From contig NZ_AEDD01000006.1 in NCBI RefSeq assembly GCF_000179615.1, positions 1 to 64,000 of the forward strand: 64,000 nt of DNA. The letters are read 5' to 3'. Of the stretch, positions 8,163 through 17,627 are shown piece after piece. The number at the start of each line of letters is the position of its first letter. Position 1 is the stretch's first letter. The position numbers and the translations under genes are program-made. Under the pieces are notes generated by a model. The model saw only the letters and a list, made by a program, of their open reading frames with translations. It was not told where the DNA came from and made no database searches. The DNA is from Paenibacillus curdlanolyticus YK9. GTDB lineage: Bacteria > Bacillota > Bacilli > Paenibacillales > Paenibacillaceae.

Positions 8163-8876
8163 TCACTCCTTCATTCGTTCAAGCCCTGCAGCACCTAGCT
8201 CAACCTCATCGCGCGGCAGCCCGCCTGCGATTAGCTGTTCATCGCTCCGCTGTGCAAGCCGTTCGTAAAAAGCCGCCGCCTCTTCCACGCGCGCATCTCC
8301 GTCCTCCAGCATGGCATACCACAAATCCTCTGCTTTGTCGTATCTGCCACGCCGTTCATACGCTTCCGCTGCCAGCTTCCCTGTCCGTGCAGGCAGCCTG
8401 ACGCCTGCCAGCTTGGCTAACAGCGGCGCTGCTTCGTCCGCACGTTCCTGCTTCGTATGCTCGCCGATAATACGGTCGGCGCCGCCGGATGCGTGAAGCT
8501 CCTCAGCGAGCGCATGCTCATGAGCCTGCTCCTCAATCTCCGCTGCCAGATGCATGTGCAGCGCTTTGCCTCGCAGCACGTTCGCTTCCGCCCCGCGGCC
8601 AAGCTCATCCAGCGTGTCCGCTTCTGCGCCCATTAGCAGGCCTAACGCTCGGATATCGTCAGGATCTGCTGTCCCGCGCTGCCCCAGCATGTCGATCAAA
8701 TCTTCAGCCGACAGCCTCCGTGCAAGCTCTGGCCTGATTCGAAGCAGCTTCTCAAGCAAATCGCCTGACAAAGACAACGCTTCTTCATGCTTTTGTTGGC
8801 GCCTTAGCCCCATCATCTGACCCAACGCTTCCGTCATTCCGGCAATCATACGCATCATGTAGTCACGCTGCAGCAT
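8163..8876 (-). CDS. DUF6483-like helical repeat protein
   Basis: A 237-aa soluble, almost entirely helical, acidic protein. The opening MLQRDYMMRMIAGMTEALGQ and the following helix pairs resemble the DUF6483 family of Paenibacillaceae, as far as I can recall; TPR-like helices appear near residues 185-210 (AYERRGRYDKAEDLWYAML). No catalytic motif is visible and the function is unknown. I chose ATG 8876 rather than the more upstream ATG at 8891, because GGGGAGAG lies seven bases before 8876. The gene ends 13 bases before the methyltransferase start, which suggests one transcript. Confidence 0.65.
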   Translation of the reverse strand: MLQRDYMMRMIAGMTEALGQMMGLRRQQKHEEALSLSGDLLEKLLRIRPELARRLSAEDLIDMLGQRGTADPDDIRALGLLMGAEADTLDELGRGAEANVLRGKALHMHLAAEIEEQAHEHALAEELHASGGADRIIGEHTKQERADEAAPLLAKLAGVRLPARTGKLAAEAYERRGRYDKAEDLWYAMLEDGDARVEEAAAFYERLAQRSDEQLIAGGLPRDEVELGAAGLERMKE

Positions 8877-8916
8877 AGAATCTCTCCCCATGAAGTGGTG
8901 TCAAGCTCGTTCGGCC

Positions 8917-9747
8917 TTATTTTCCTTCTATAAAATCATTCAACGCGGCAGCAAGCTCCTCCGGCGTCTCTATCATCCCCATATGCCCTGCCTGCTCCAA
9001 CAATACTTGCTTCACGCCTGCTCGGCTCGTCGTAAACGTCCGTTCTGGCGGAATAACGCCATCCTGCTGTCCCGCTACCAATAAGACAGGCTTGGTCGAA
9101 GATTCAAGAATCGCAGTCCGGTCTGGCCGCTCCTTCATGCCTAACGATGCCGCGATAGCGCCTGCCGCTGTTGTCCCGCGGCCAATTGCGATCGCTTCTT
9201 GAATGAGCACTTCATTGGAGCCATCCTCGCGAGAAGCGAACAGCTTCGGAACAAGCCCTTCCACGAACGGGCCAATCCCTTGCTCGCGAATGGCAGCTAC
9301 AGCTCGATCGCGGTTATCGCGGGCCGCTTCGCTATCAGGAAATGCCGTTGAATGGATAATGCCAAACGAGCGAAGCTTGTCTGGATGCCGTTCAGCGAAT
9401 GCAAGCGTCGCATAGCCGCCTAAGGAATGGCCCAGCAGAATGATTGGCCCTAATCCAAGCTCTTCGACCAACGCAGCAGCATCCTCAGCGAATTGCTCCA
9501 TTGTATAGATGGCGTCCGACGGCGCCGACGAGCGTCCATGACCGCGATGATCAGGGGCGATAATGCGGCGGCCCGGCCGTTCCAGCAGCGGCAGCAGCGT
9601 TTCCCAATAAGCCGAGCTTCCGCAAAATCCATGCAGCAATACAACGACGGTATCCGCATTGCCCTGAGGCATCGTATCCTTATAAGCCAGCGTTACCGAT
9701 CCATTCCGCAGCACAATCGATTTATCCGCAATAGAAACCATGTTCAT
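8917..9747 (-). CDS. Alpha/beta-fold hydrolase
   Basis: A 276-aa cytoplasmic alpha/beta hydrolase. Seen: the oxyanion region LLHGFCGSSAYW near residue 35, a DHRGHGRS strand near 66, the nucleophile elbow GHSLGGYA near 105, an acid in AGQQDGVIP near 222 and the catalytic His in QAGHMGMIE near 255. The layout resembles 3-oxoadipate enol-lactonase or RsbQ/MhpC-type hydrolases, so the substrate cannot be told. Its ATG overlaps the end of yyaC by four bases, showing translational coupling with that sporulation gene. Confidence 0.87.
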   Translation of the reverse strand: MNMVSIADKSIVLRNGSVTLAYKDTMPQGNADTVVVLLHGFCGSSAYWETLLPLLERPGRRIIAPDHRGHGRSSAPSDAIYTMEQFAEDAAALVEELGLGPIILLGHSLGGYATLAFAERHPDKLRSFGIIHSTAFPDSEAARDNRDRAVAAIREQGIGPFVEGLVPKLFASREDGSNEVLIQEAIAIGRGTTAAGAIAASLGMKERPDRTAILESSTKPVLLVAGQQDGVIPPERTFTTSRAGVKQVLLEQAGHMGMIETPEELAAALNDFIEGK

Positions 9748-10334
9748 CTTAGCTCCTCCTTATGATTCGCCAATGAGTCCCCATCCGCTTGGCAGCGAAG
9801 CGCTCGATCGATTGCACCCGCAGCCTCTCTCGCCATCTCCATGACCAAATAGAGAGAGGTCGCCTGCAACGTTCGATACGGCTTCGGGCCAAGCTCGTTT
9901 ACGACTCCTGCGATCGCATAATCGCCAATCGGGTCCAGCTTGAGCCCGACACCCTCTCCCGGACGAAGCGGCCCTTCGCTTACTGCATACTTGCCGACTG
10001 AATCTGCCTTTCCCAGGCAAGCGTCGATTGTGATCGTAATCGTTCCCTCTCGCGGGGAGATTTGCTGTACTGCAATTTGCTTAGCATCGAGCGGTCGATC
10101 CAACGTGCCAATAACATCCGCCCAACCATACTCCTTCAGCATCGAGCCGACCAGAGGCCCGAAGGCATCCCCAGTCGATTGGTCCGTACCAATACATACA
10201 AACCGTATGGACGCGCCCTGTTGCCGCTTCGCTGCAACCCCCGACAAAAACGTTTGAATCCCTTGTGCATCAACCGTCACAGACACTTTCTTCTCAACTG
10301 GCTTTACCTGTTGCCGCCTTCTGCGCAATCCCAT
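9744..10334 (-). CDS. yyaC: Spore protease-like protein YyaC
   Basis: A 196-aa protein of the YyaC family, related in fold to the germination protease GPR and conserved in endospore formers. Diagnostic blocks are CIGTDQSTGDAFGPLVGS (about 45-63), ITIDACLGK, SVGKYAVSEGPLRPGEG and PIGDYAIAGVVN. The N-terminal 40 residues are basic and probably flexible. Family knowledge indicates sporulation-linked expression, but the molecular role is not settled. It is the first gene of a leftward group with the alpha/beta hydrolase. Its presence supports an endospore-forming host. Confidence 0.9.
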   Translation of the reverse strand: MGLRRRRQQVKPVEKKVSVTVDAQGIQTFLSGVAAKRQQGASIRFVCIGTDQSTGDAFGPLVGSMLKEYGWADVIGTLDRPLDAKQIAVQQISPREGTITITIDACLGKADSVGKYAVSEGPLRPGEGVGLKLDPIGDYAIAGVVNELGPKPYRTLQATSLYLVMEMAREAAGAIDRALRCQADGDSLANHKEELR

Positions 10335-10497
10335 CGTACCGCTTCCCGTTCCTTCTCATCTGTCTAGTCCATGATACTTGATTTCAATACGATCAGCAAT
10401 GAACAGAGGGCTCATCCTACAGCGATCATGGCGATGCGGGCGCAAGCATGATACAATACATCACATCGCTAAGCAATTTGAAAGAAGGGGGATTCTT

Positions 10498-10722
10498 ATG
10501 AATTTAAATGAAGCAACCTTGGAAAACGTCGAGTATATGATTGACACAATCAAATCGAAGTTGAAAATGGCGACCGCCGCAGCTATGCAATCGACACACT
10601 TTGATCTCGCTCGCTATGAGGATATTAAAGACCTCTACGACGTTGTCGTTTCGAAGCCATCGTTCAGCATCTCGGAGGTCGAAGCGCTCGTTTCCGAGCT
10701 AGGAAAATTGAGGAATTCTTAG
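10498..10722 (+). CDS. yfkK: DUF1128 family protein (YfkK-like)
   Basis: A 74-aa soluble helical protein of the DUF1128 family, recognised from MNLNEATLENVEYMI at the start and YEDIKDLYDVV in the middle. The family is found in Bacillales and has no established function. The start is fixed by GAAGGGGG eight bases before ATG 10498; the frame is open further upstream, but no ribosome site supports a longer product. It is monocistronic, with a strong bidirectional terminator about 50 bases downstream. Confidence 0.85.
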   Translation: MNLNEATLENVEYMIDTIKSKLKMATAAAMQSTHFDLARYEDIKDLYDVVVSKPSFSISEVEALVSELGKLRNS

Positions 10723-10769
10723 AAATTTACATTAAATAACATTAATATGTATAATTCGACAGTATATAA

Positions 10770-10817
10770 AACAAACAAAACCGAGGCATGTCGAATGTCC
10801 TCGGTTTTGTTTGTTTT
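10770..10817. terminator. Bidirectional terminator
   Basis: A long stem (AAACAAACAAAACCGAGG with its complement, 12-base loop) flanked by A-rich and T-rich arms lies between the convergent DUF1128 gene and the leftward hypothetical gene, and should end both transcripts. Confidence 0.9.
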
Positions 10818-11284
10818 TAGGCTTGCTCAGCTACCTTCTCTTCCGACTGCTCCGGCGTTTCCACCACTGCAATCGTCTCGATGGCAAGCTTCACCGTCAC
10901 CTGCTTATTTTCCCCTTTAAGGAATTGGGCAGCGCGCTCAAGCTTCTCTGCCAGCTCATTGCCGCTAAGCGTCACATTCAGATGATAGGAGAAATGGTCC
11001 CCCGGCTGCTTAGCTGCCGCATAAGCAGGAGCCGCGAACCGTTCGCCGCCGTATGTGTGCTGGGAAACGGCTTCGCCTGGGAAGAACTTATCCGATTTAT
11101 TAACAACGCGCTCGTAAATCCGCAATTTCTTGAGCAGCATGTAATATTGCGCGGAATGCTTGAAACCCCATGCGTCGCGAATATCCTTCAGTGTGTAATC
11201 CATTTTCCATCGTTTGAGCTTTTCCACCTGTTCCTCGGTTTCCAATTGCAAGAAATCATCTAGTGGAATGATTGCGTTTGACAT
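10817..11284 (-). CDS. Hypothetical protein, 155 aa
   Basis: Soluble protein that I cannot assign to a family. The first 70 residues are rich in charged helices with a helix-turn-helix-like stretch (YTLKDIRDAWGFKHSAQYY, then MLLKKLRIYERVV), so DNA binding is conceivable. The second half is predicted beta strand with an acidic tail (ETPEQSEEKVAEQA). The start is supported by GGAGGG seven bases before ATG 11284. The gene is monocistronic, bounded by the terminator at 10770-10817 and an AT-rich upstream region. Confidence 0.6.
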   Translation of the reverse strand: MSNAIIPLDDFLQLETEEQVEKLKRWKMDYTLKDIRDAWGFKHSAQYYMLLKKLRIYERVVNKSDKFFPGEAVSQHTYGGERFAAPAYAAAKQPGDHFSYHLNVTLSGNELAEKLERAAQFLKGENKQVTVKLAIETIAVVETPEQSEEKVAEQA

Positions 11285-11470
11285 AATACACCCTCCATCC
11301 TTCGATTAAGCTATCATGTTTGTACTAAATAATCATTAGATATTATCCATTAATTATTTATGATTTCTATAAAATAATACCATAATTTTTTGCACAATGC
11401 CAACTCTCGTGTTTGAAAACTTTCAGACAAAATTCGTGCCGATCTGTGCTTTTCATATCCATTTAAACAA
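11285..11470. other. AT-rich intergenic region
   Basis: This stretch is clearly more AT-rich than its surroundings, with runs of A/T around 11330-11400, and must carry the promoter of the leftward hypothetical gene. I see no ORF and no clear regulatory palindrome. Confidence 0.5.
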
Positions 11471-11522
11471 AAAAAGCAGCTTTTATTCTCTTTTTGAGAA
11501 ATAAAAGCTGCTTTTTTTTAAA
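11471..11522. terminator. Terminator after gal operon
   Basis: A 20-bp stem (AAAAAGCAGCTTTTATTCTC with a near-perfect complement, short T loop) flanked by A and T runs lies immediately after the galT stop on the minus strand. Being symmetrical, it could also stop rightward transcription. Confidence 0.88.
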
Positions 11523-11524
11523 AA

Positions 11525-13108
11525 TTAGGTTTGCATCTGCATTCCGAGCGATTCAAAGAATTGGCGGAATGATTTACGACCGGCATCCGTTGTTTTGTAC
11601 ACCCCAGCATCCTGGAGGACGGCATGAAACTTATCACCAGTCTCCTTCCGGAGCGCATCGGCCGCTTCCTCGCTGCTCAAATGATTGCCATACCGCGTTA
11701 GCAAATCTTCTATCCAGCTTGCGTGCTGGCGAAGCGCGAATTGTTCATCCTTCGCCTCTGCTCCCGTCCATACTCGCTGGCCAGTCAAATAAGCCGCGAT
11801 TGCATCAAGCTCGGCTTTAAGGCGCCCAGGCAATACCGCCAATCCCATGACCTCGATCAAGCCGATGTTTTCCTTCTTGATGTGATGAAGCTCTTGATGC
11901 GGATGGAAAATGCCGTCGGGATGCGCTTCGCTTGTCCGATTGTTGCGAAGCACGAGATCGAGCTCGTACTCGCCGCCACGCAATCGCGCGATCGGCGTGA
12001 TCGTATTATGCGGAATGCGCCCGCCATCGGCTGCGTCGCTGTATGCATAAATGTCTGCAGCCGCATCGGAGTATTCCCGCCATGCGTCAAGGATACGATT
12101 AGCAGAAGCCAATACCGCATCGCGATCCTTGCCAATGACACGAATAACCGATAATGGCCAGCGCACGATTCCAAATCGTACGCCAGGCGATTTTACATCC
12201 GTGAATGCCGCTTCTACCGGCGCCTCCTCCATCGGGAACGTATGCCGCCCTGCCTGGAAGTGGTCATGGTTCAAAATCGAGCCGCCTACGATCGGCAGGT
12301 CTGCATTGGAGCCGATGAAATAATGCGGCATCCGGTCAATGAAATCGAGCAAGCGCACGAACGTAGCATGCGAGATGCGCATTGGCGAATGCTCGCCCTT
12401 AAAAACGATGCTGTGCTCGTTGTAATACACATATGGCGAGTATTGGAAGTGCCATTGCTCGCCTTGCAGCGTGAGCGGCAATACGCGTAGGTTTTGACGG
12501 CCGGGATGATCTGCGCGCCCCGCATATCCGACATTCGATTCGCATAGCAGGCATTTCGGATAATGGCTCGGTTGCATTGTCTTAAGCAGTGCGATCTCTT
12601 TCGGGTCCTTCTCCGGCTTAGAGAGATTAATCGTAATTTCCAGATTGCCGTATGACGTTTGATGCAGCCAATATTGATTTTTGCGAATGCGACCCATCTG
12701 AATGTAATTCGAATCCATGTTAAGCTGGTAAAATTGCTTCGTCGCAGCTTCGATTCCTTCATTCTTCTCCGTCTGGTCGAATTGCGCGATTATTGCCGAA
12801 GGACGCGCCACGAGAAGGCCCATCAGACGAGCATCGAACAGATCGCGCTGCGTCGTCGTTTCATCCGGAATCAGCCCTTGCTGCACCGCGTAATCTAGCA
12901 GCGGCTCCAGCACCGAAATCGGGCTGTCCAACTGCTCGACCGGTATCGCTCCTTCATGCGGCGCATTGAAGCGGAACAGGTCCAGCAGTAGATTCCGTAC
13001 GTAAGATTCATCCATTGGCTCCACCATGCCGCGCTGGCGCGAGAATTGGACAAGCCTCTCGATGAGCAGCGCCGCTTGCTCGGCGTCGATCTGATGTTGT
13101 TCAGTCAT
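11525..13108 (-). CDS. galT: UDP-glucose-hexose-1-phosphate uridylyltransferase (Firmicute type)
   Basis: Leloir-pathway enzyme that exchanges UMP between UDP-glucose and galactose-1-phosphate. At 527 aa it is the long GalT2 form of Firmicutes, not the 350-aa E. coli type. Visible blocks include CLLCESNVGYAGRADHP near 190, GEHSPM near 240 and the active-site region GGSILNHDHFQAGRH near 278-292. It is the last gene of galK-galE-galT, 30 bases after galE, and ends at a strong terminator. The order matches other Paenibacillus-type gal operons. Confidence 0.93.
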   Translation of the reverse strand: MTEQHQIDAEQAALLIERLVQFSRQRGMVEPMDESYVRNLLLDLFRFNAPHEGAIPVEQLDSPISVLEPLLDYAVQQGLIPDETTTQRDLFDARLMGLLVARPSAIIAQFDQTEKNEGIEAATKQFYQLNMDSNYIQMGRIRKNQYWLHQTSYGNLEITINLSKPEKDPKEIALLKTMQPSHYPKCLLCESNVGYAGRADHPGRQNLRVLPLTLQGEQWHFQYSPYVYYNEHSIVFKGEHSPMRISHATFVRLLDFIDRMPHYFIGSNADLPIVGGSILNHDHFQAGRHTFPMEEAPVEAAFTDVKSPGVRFGIVRWPLSVIRVIGKDRDAVLASANRILDAWREYSDAAADIYAYSDAADGGRIPHNTITPIARLRGGEYELDLVLRNNRTSEAHPDGIFHPHQELHHIKKENIGLIEVMGLAVLPGRLKAELDAIAAYLTGQRVWTGAEAKDEQFALRQHASWIEDLLTRYGNHLSSEEAADALRKETGDKFHAVLQDAGVYKTTDAGRKSFRQFFESLGMQMQT

Positions 13109-13138
13109 AGGTGTCGCTTCCTTTCCTGCTTTATCCGA

Positions 13139-14128
13139 TTAGGCTTTGGCGTAGCCCTGCGGGTTCGCCAAGTGCCATTGCCATGCGCTGCGAATGATGT
13201 CTTCAAGCTTGTCGCGTTTGGGCTCCCAGCCCAGTTCTTGGCGTGCGCGTTCCGACGATGCGATGAGTACCGCAGGATCGCCGGAACGGCGCGCTTCATA
13301 GACGACCGGGATATCCCGCTCCGTAACGGCACGCGCAATGTCGATCACTTGTTTGACCGAGAAGCCTTGGCCGCTGCCCAGATTGTAAATCGCGCTTGCT
13401 TCTTCACGGCGCAAACGGTCCACAGCGAGAATATGGGCATCCGCAAGATCGCTGACGTGGACATAGTCGCGCACGCACGTGCCGTCCTCTGTCGAGTAAT
13501 CTTCGCCAAAAACGGAAATATGCGAGCGTTGTCCCAGCGCAGCTTGCAGCACGATCGGAACCAAGTGCGTCTCAGGGCTGTGATCCTCGCCGATTTTGCC
13601 GCTTTCATGCGCGCCAGCCGCATTGAAGTAACGAAGGGAAACATAGCGGATGCCATGAGCGGTATCGAACCATTTCATCATTTTTTCCATAGCAAGCTTC
13701 GTCTCGCCGTAAGTATTCGTCGGCATCGTACGGTCGCTCTCGGCAATAGGCACTCGTTCCGGCTCGCCATAGGTTGCAGCCGTCGACGAGAACACGATGC
13801 GCTTTACGCCATGTTTATTCATTGCTTCCAGCAAGCATAGCGTGCCGTACACGTTGTTATGATAATATTTGCCCGGATTCGTCATGCTCTCGCCCACAAG
13901 CGAGTTTGCAGCAAAGTGAATGACCGAATCGATCTCATTTTCGCTGAATACATGATCCAGAAACGCTTCGTCGCGAAGATCGCCGACATACAGCTTGCCG
14001 CCTAGAATCGCGTCGCGATGCCCTTGCTGTAAATTATCGACGATGACGATCTCTTCCCCGCGCTCATGGAGCGCTGCAACGGTATGCGAGCCGATATAGC
14101 CAGCTCCGCCAGTCACTAATACTGCCAT
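13139..14128 (-). CDS. galE: UDP-glucose 4-epimerase
   Basis: A 329-aa SDR-type epimerase converting UDP-galactose and UDP-glucose, the last step of the Leloir pathway. The NAD site is GGAGYIGSH at residues 7-15, the catalytic Ser/Thr region SSTAATYG near 122 and YxxxK as YGETK near 147. Length is typical. It lies between galK (36 bases upstream) and galT (30 bases downstream). Besides catabolism it can supply UDP-Gal and, in some family members, UDP-GalNAc for surface glycans. It is distinct from the epimerase fused to PelD at 34331-36517. Confidence 0.94.
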   Translation of the reverse strand: MAVLVTGGAGYIGSHTVAALHERGEEIVIVDNLQQGHRDAILGGKLYVGDLRDEAFLDHVFSENEIDSVIHFAANSLVGESMTNPGKYYHNNVYGTLCLLEAMNKHGVKRIVFSSTAATYGEPERVPIAESDRTMPTNTYGETKLAMEKMMKWFDTAHGIRYVSLRYFNAAGAHESGKIGEDHSPETHLVPIVLQAALGQRSHISVFGEDYSTEDGTCVRDYVHVSDLADAHILAVDRLRREEASAIYNLGSGQGFSVKQVIDIARAVTERDIPVVYEARRSGDPAVLIASSERARQELGWEPKRDKLEDIIRSAWQWHLANPQGYAKA

Positions 14129-14164
14129 TGTTTTCCTCTCCCTTTGGACAAATCTATTTCACTA

Positions 14165-15337
14165 TTAAGCTAGCTCCTCCACCCCGTTGCCGATGCTGCA
14201 TACATAGAAGTCTGCAATCAAGCCCGTCGCTTCGGTATATTGCCGTCCGACTTCGTCCTTGAAGCGCTCGATCGCATCCTCATGGACGAGAGAAACCGTG
14301 CAGCCGCCGAAGCCTGCGCCTGTCATTCGCGAACCAAGCACGCCCTCTACCCCTTGTGCTGCCGCCACCATAGCATCCAGCTCAGCGCCTGTTACCTCAT
14401 ACAAATCGCGCAGCGAAGCATGAGAGCCGTTCATCAGCTTTCCGAAGGATACAAGATCATCCGCCTTCAGCACCTCGATCGAGCGAAGCACGCGATCGAT
14501 CTCTTCGATGACGTGGCGCGCACGGCGGCATACCGTCTCGTCTTTGATGAGATGCGCATTCGCATTAAACTGCTCCAAATTGATCTGTCCGAGCAGCTGC
14601 AAGGATGGAAATGCCGCACGAAGGTCGGCTACCGCTTGCTCGCATTGGCTGCGGCGTTCGTTATAAGCGGAGTCTACCAAGCCTCGGCGCTTGTTCGTGT
14701 TGCCAATTACTAGTTTATATGATCCGGATTGGAAAGGCACTAGGTCATATTCAAGCGTATCGCACATGAGGAGAATCGCATGATCCTTGCGTCCGTTAGC
14801 AACGGCAAATTGGTCCATAATGCCGCATTGCACGCCGTTGAATTCATTTTCCGATTTTTGCGAAAGCTTCGCGATTTCAACGGTATCTGTCGGCCCGCCA
14901 ACCGCTTTCAGCAAAGCATAAGCAGTAGCGACTTCAATGGAAGCGGAAGAAGATAGGCCTGCCCCGTTCGGAATCTCACCGTGATACAGAAGTTCAAATC
15001 CGTCCCCAAGGCTTACGCCGCGATTCTGCAGCTCGCGTACGATCCCTTTGGGATAATTCATCCAATCATCCTCTTGCTTAAACGCAATCGCGTCCAACGA
15101 CAGCTCGCCGCGCAGTTCAAAATTTGTCGATGCAAGCGCCAGCTTCCCGTCTTGGCGAGGACGCAGAAGCACCGTCGTGCCGAACGTCAGCGCGGCCGGA
15201 AATACGTAACCGCCGTTATAGTCGGTATGCTCGCCAATTAGATTAACCCGCCCTGGAGCATGGAAGACGCGAATGCCTTCCTCGGATCCTCCATAGCGTT
15301 GAACGAATTGTTGTTTCAACGATTGAATATCAGCCAT
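14165..15337 (-). CDS. galK: Galactokinase
   Basis: A 390-aa GHMP-family kinase phosphorylating galactose at C1. The galactose-binding signature GRVNLIGEHTDYNGG is at about 29-43, the ATP-binding loop GAGLSSSASIE near 125-135 and the third GHMP motif GSRMTGAGFGG near 335-346. First gene of galK-galE-galT and divergent from an AraC regulator. AAAGGA lies about 14 bases before the ATG, and a GTGATGATCAC palindrome immediately precedes the start codon. A TATACT-like -10 is visible on the minus strand near 15389-15394, without a good -35, as expected for an activator-dependent promoter. Confidence 0.95.
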   Translation of the reverse strand: MADIQSLKQQFVQRYGGSEEGIRVFHAPGRVNLIGEHTDYNGGYVFPAALTFGTTVLLRPRQDGKLALASTNFELRGELSLDAIAFKQEDDWMNYPKGIVRELQNRGVSLGDGFELLYHGEIPNGAGLSSSASIEVATAYALLKAVGGPTDTVEIAKLSQKSENEFNGVQCGIMDQFAVANGRKDHAILLMCDTLEYDLVPFQSGSYKLVIGNTNKRRGLVDSAYNERRSQCEQAVADLRAAFPSLQLLGQINLEQFNANAHLIKDETVCRRARHVIEEIDRVLRSIEVLKADDLVSFGKLMNGSHASLRDLYEVTGAELDAMVAAAQGVEGVLGSRMTGAGFGGCTVSLVHEDAIERFKDEVGRQYTEATGLIADFYVCSIGNGVEELA

Positions 15338-15540
15338 GTGATGATCACAATCCTTTGCTCATGTTTGAAGAAGCTTTATCTTGCCTTCAGTATAATGATT
15401 ATCTCGTCCTTCGAAAATGGCGAGATGTGCCCTTCATATGGATTTATGTGACTTTTTATAAAATCGAATGATTAACCCATGCTACAATATTGAAAGACCT
15501 TGATTCGACCAAACTGCCAGAAAGCCAGGTGAACGCTAGC

Positions 15541-16410
15541 ATGAAACATCCCTTTTCCTATGCGGTGGCCTCTAATCTCGCTGCGCAGCGAAGCCGCTCC
15601 CTACATGTGCTGTTCGCGGGCGAGAGCCAGACGAAGCCGGGGCATCGCCTTGGTCCGAAGGTATATGACTATTATTTGATGCATTATGTGCTATCCGGCA
15701 CTGGCACCTTCACCGATGGGGAGACGCATTACCCGCTGCGAGCAGGGAGCGTCTTCCTCATTGAACCGGAACGGTTAATTAGCTACGCTTCGAACGAGGC
15801 GGACCCTTGGCGCTATCGATGGATCGCTTTCGAGGGCGAAGAAGCAGCCAAGCTGCTTGCGGGCTGCGGATTTGACCCCTCGCATCACGTTTCGCATATT
15901 GAAGCTAACCCGCGCATCGGCGTGCTTTTCCGCCGCGTATTCCTATCGCTGCAGGAAGGAGGGCCGCAAGCAGCCATGCTTGCTACAGGCTATTTGCATC
16001 TTCTCTTTGCCGCGTTCAGCAGCGCGCTCTCCGGAATCGAAGCACGGCCGATCCGTACAGGCGGCGATGGCGACACGCTTGTCCGCCAAGTGACGCATTA
16101 CCTATCAACCCAATATGCAGTCCCTGTTTCTATCGAGCAAATGGCTGAGTCGCTCGGCTATAATCGCGCTTACTTGTCCCGTGTATTCAAACAAAAAACC
16201 GGCATGACGCCGGTTGCATTCTTGTTGAGGCTGCGAATTGATAAAGCGCGCCAGCTGCTGCGGGAACGCCCTGATCTGACCGTCGAGCAAATTGCCAACT
16301 CCGTAGGGATACCGGACGCTCTCTACTTCTCCAAGCAATTCAAGCGGTTCTATGCGCAAGCGCCCTCCGCCTATCGCCATGATATGCTGTTCGGCGATCA
16401 TCATACGTAA
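15541..16410 (+). CDS. AraC-family transcriptional regulator
   Basis: A 289-aa regulator with an N-terminal cupin-like sensor domain (HYVLSGTGTFTDGETHY near 56) and two C-terminal helix-turn-helix motifs (SIEQMAESLGYNRAYLSRVF, then TVEQIANSVGIPDALYFSKQF). The organisation matches sugar-responsive AraC activators, and divergence from galK-galE-galT makes control by galactose or a galactoside likely. ATG 15541 is chosen because AGGTGA lies eight bases upstream; the frame extends to 15490 without a ribosome site. A possible -10 TACAAT is at 15483. Its 3' end overlaps the convergent asparaginase gene by ten bases. Confidence 0.87.
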   Translation: MKHPFSYAVASNLAAQRSRSLHVLFAGESQTKPGHRLGPKVYDYYLMHYVLSGTGTFTDGETHYPLRAGSVFLIEPERLISYASNEADPWRYRWIAFEGEEAAKLLAGCGFDPSHHVSHIEANPRIGVLFRRVFLSLQEGGPQAAMLATGYLHLLFAAFSSALSGIEARPIRTGGDGDTLVRQVTHYLSTQYAVPVSIEQMAESLGYNRAYLSRVFKQKTGMTPVAFLLRLRIDKARQLLRERPDLTVEQIANSVGIPDALYFSKQFKRFYAQAPSAYRHDMLFGDHHT

Positions 16411-17471
16411 GAATCAAGCTGGAACACCGCTTCCCGTTTGCCGATGATTCGCCCTGCATCATTGCGAAGCTCCTGTGCAAACGCAGCATCGATTCGCCCG
16501 CTGAGCGTTTGCGATGCTTTCTGATCGATGATGCCCATTGCGGCAAGCTGTTTCAGCGCCTCCGATACAATAATTGGCCAAGCGGGCTCGGTCCCATCTG
16601 ACACTTTTACAATCAAGCCTAGCCGCTCTTGCCTTAGTCCCACTGCAAAAACGCCTTGCGCTCCGCTCTTGGCAATCGCCTGGGGACCCGATAGCAGCAA
16701 GCTGGCGAGCCGTCCCGTACCCTCCACCAGCTCCGGGCGCTCGTTCATGCTGCTTGTAATCCGTTCTATTATTGCTCGCGTCGTATCCTCCCAGCCTGTC
16801 GGAGGCGCTGCCAGGCGCGCATAGACAAGCGCTAGCTTGCGCAGCGGAATAGCGTAGACGGGAAGTCCGCAGCCATCGAACCCACCCGACAACGAGCTAA
16901 CCGGCACGTCCGCAGCAAAACTAATCCACTGCTTGATTTCTTGCTGGATTGGATGATCCGGCTCTGCATACCCTGTCATCGGCCAATCGTTAAGCTGGCA
17001 GGCAGCCAGCAATCCGATATGCTTCCCGGCGCAATTGTGGAACAGCTTGCGCGGCGGCCCGCCCTGCTTGATCCATTCGTCTCTCGCGTCCCCATCGAGC
17101 GGCAGTCCGGCGTGAAACACGAGCTGTTCTTCCTTTACTCCCGTCTGCCTAAGCATCGTCAGCAGCGCTGCTAGATGCGCCGGCTCTCCCCGATGAGAAG
17201 CGGTCAGCATCGCGATCGCTTCATTCGTCAGCCCATAAGCGTCGATTACGCCAGCCCGAAGGATCGGTATCGCCTGCAAAGGCTTCGCCGTCGACCGCAT
17301 AAAGGTCAGGACATCAGGCGAGCCGACGCCTGCGACAAGCCGCCCATCTGAGTCAACAACTGCAATATGCCCGTTATGCACATTTTCTACCTGTCCGCCT
17401 CGAAGCATTATGGCAAGCGGGATTCCCCCTATTTCATTCGCCGTAAATTGTGCTGACCGTTCCCCTTGCAT
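16401..17471 (-). CDS. L-asparaginase II family protein
   Basis: A 356-aa protein of the PF06089 (Rhizobium-type asparaginase II) family, which hydrolyses asparagine to aspartate and ammonia and is unrelated to AnsA/AnsB. Seen: FMRSTAKPLQAIPIL near 58, TASHRGEPAHL near 88, HNCAGKHIGLLAAC near 145 and SGGFDGCGLPVYA near 194, with length as expected. The frame is open to TTG 17489, but that would place GAGGAGG inside the gene; ATG 17471, seven bases after it, is the better start. It ends inside the last ten bases of the convergent AraC gene and is divergent from the FAD oxidoreductase. Confidence 0.85.
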   Translation of the reverse strand: MQGERSAQFTANEIGGIPLAIMLRGGQVENVHNGHIAVVDSDGRLVAGVGSPDVLTFMRSTAKPLQAIPILRAGVIDAYGLTNEAIAMLTASHRGEPAHLAALLTMLRQTGVKEEQLVFHAGLPLDGDARDEWIKQGGPPRKLFHNCAGKHIGLLAACQLNDWPMTGYAEPDHPIQQEIKQWISFAADVPVSSLSGGFDGCGLPVYAIPLRKLALVYARLAAPPTGWEDTTRAIIERITSSMNERPELVEGTGRLASLLLSGPQAIAKSGAQGVFAVGLRQERLGLIVKVSDGTEPAWPIIVSEALKQLAAMGIIDQKASQTLSGRIDAAFAQELRNDAGRIIGKREAVFQLDSYV

Positions 17472-17627
17472 ATGCCGCCTCCTCTGCAATTACCTGCCTA
17501 CACGTACGTTTCCATCATCATCTTTATTATATTCCGCCAGCGCCTTCAAAGGACAATGCGAATCTGCATCCCAGATCGCATTGGATGCTTCAAATTGGAT
17601 ATCCTACCAAGCAGGAGTGATCAGCCG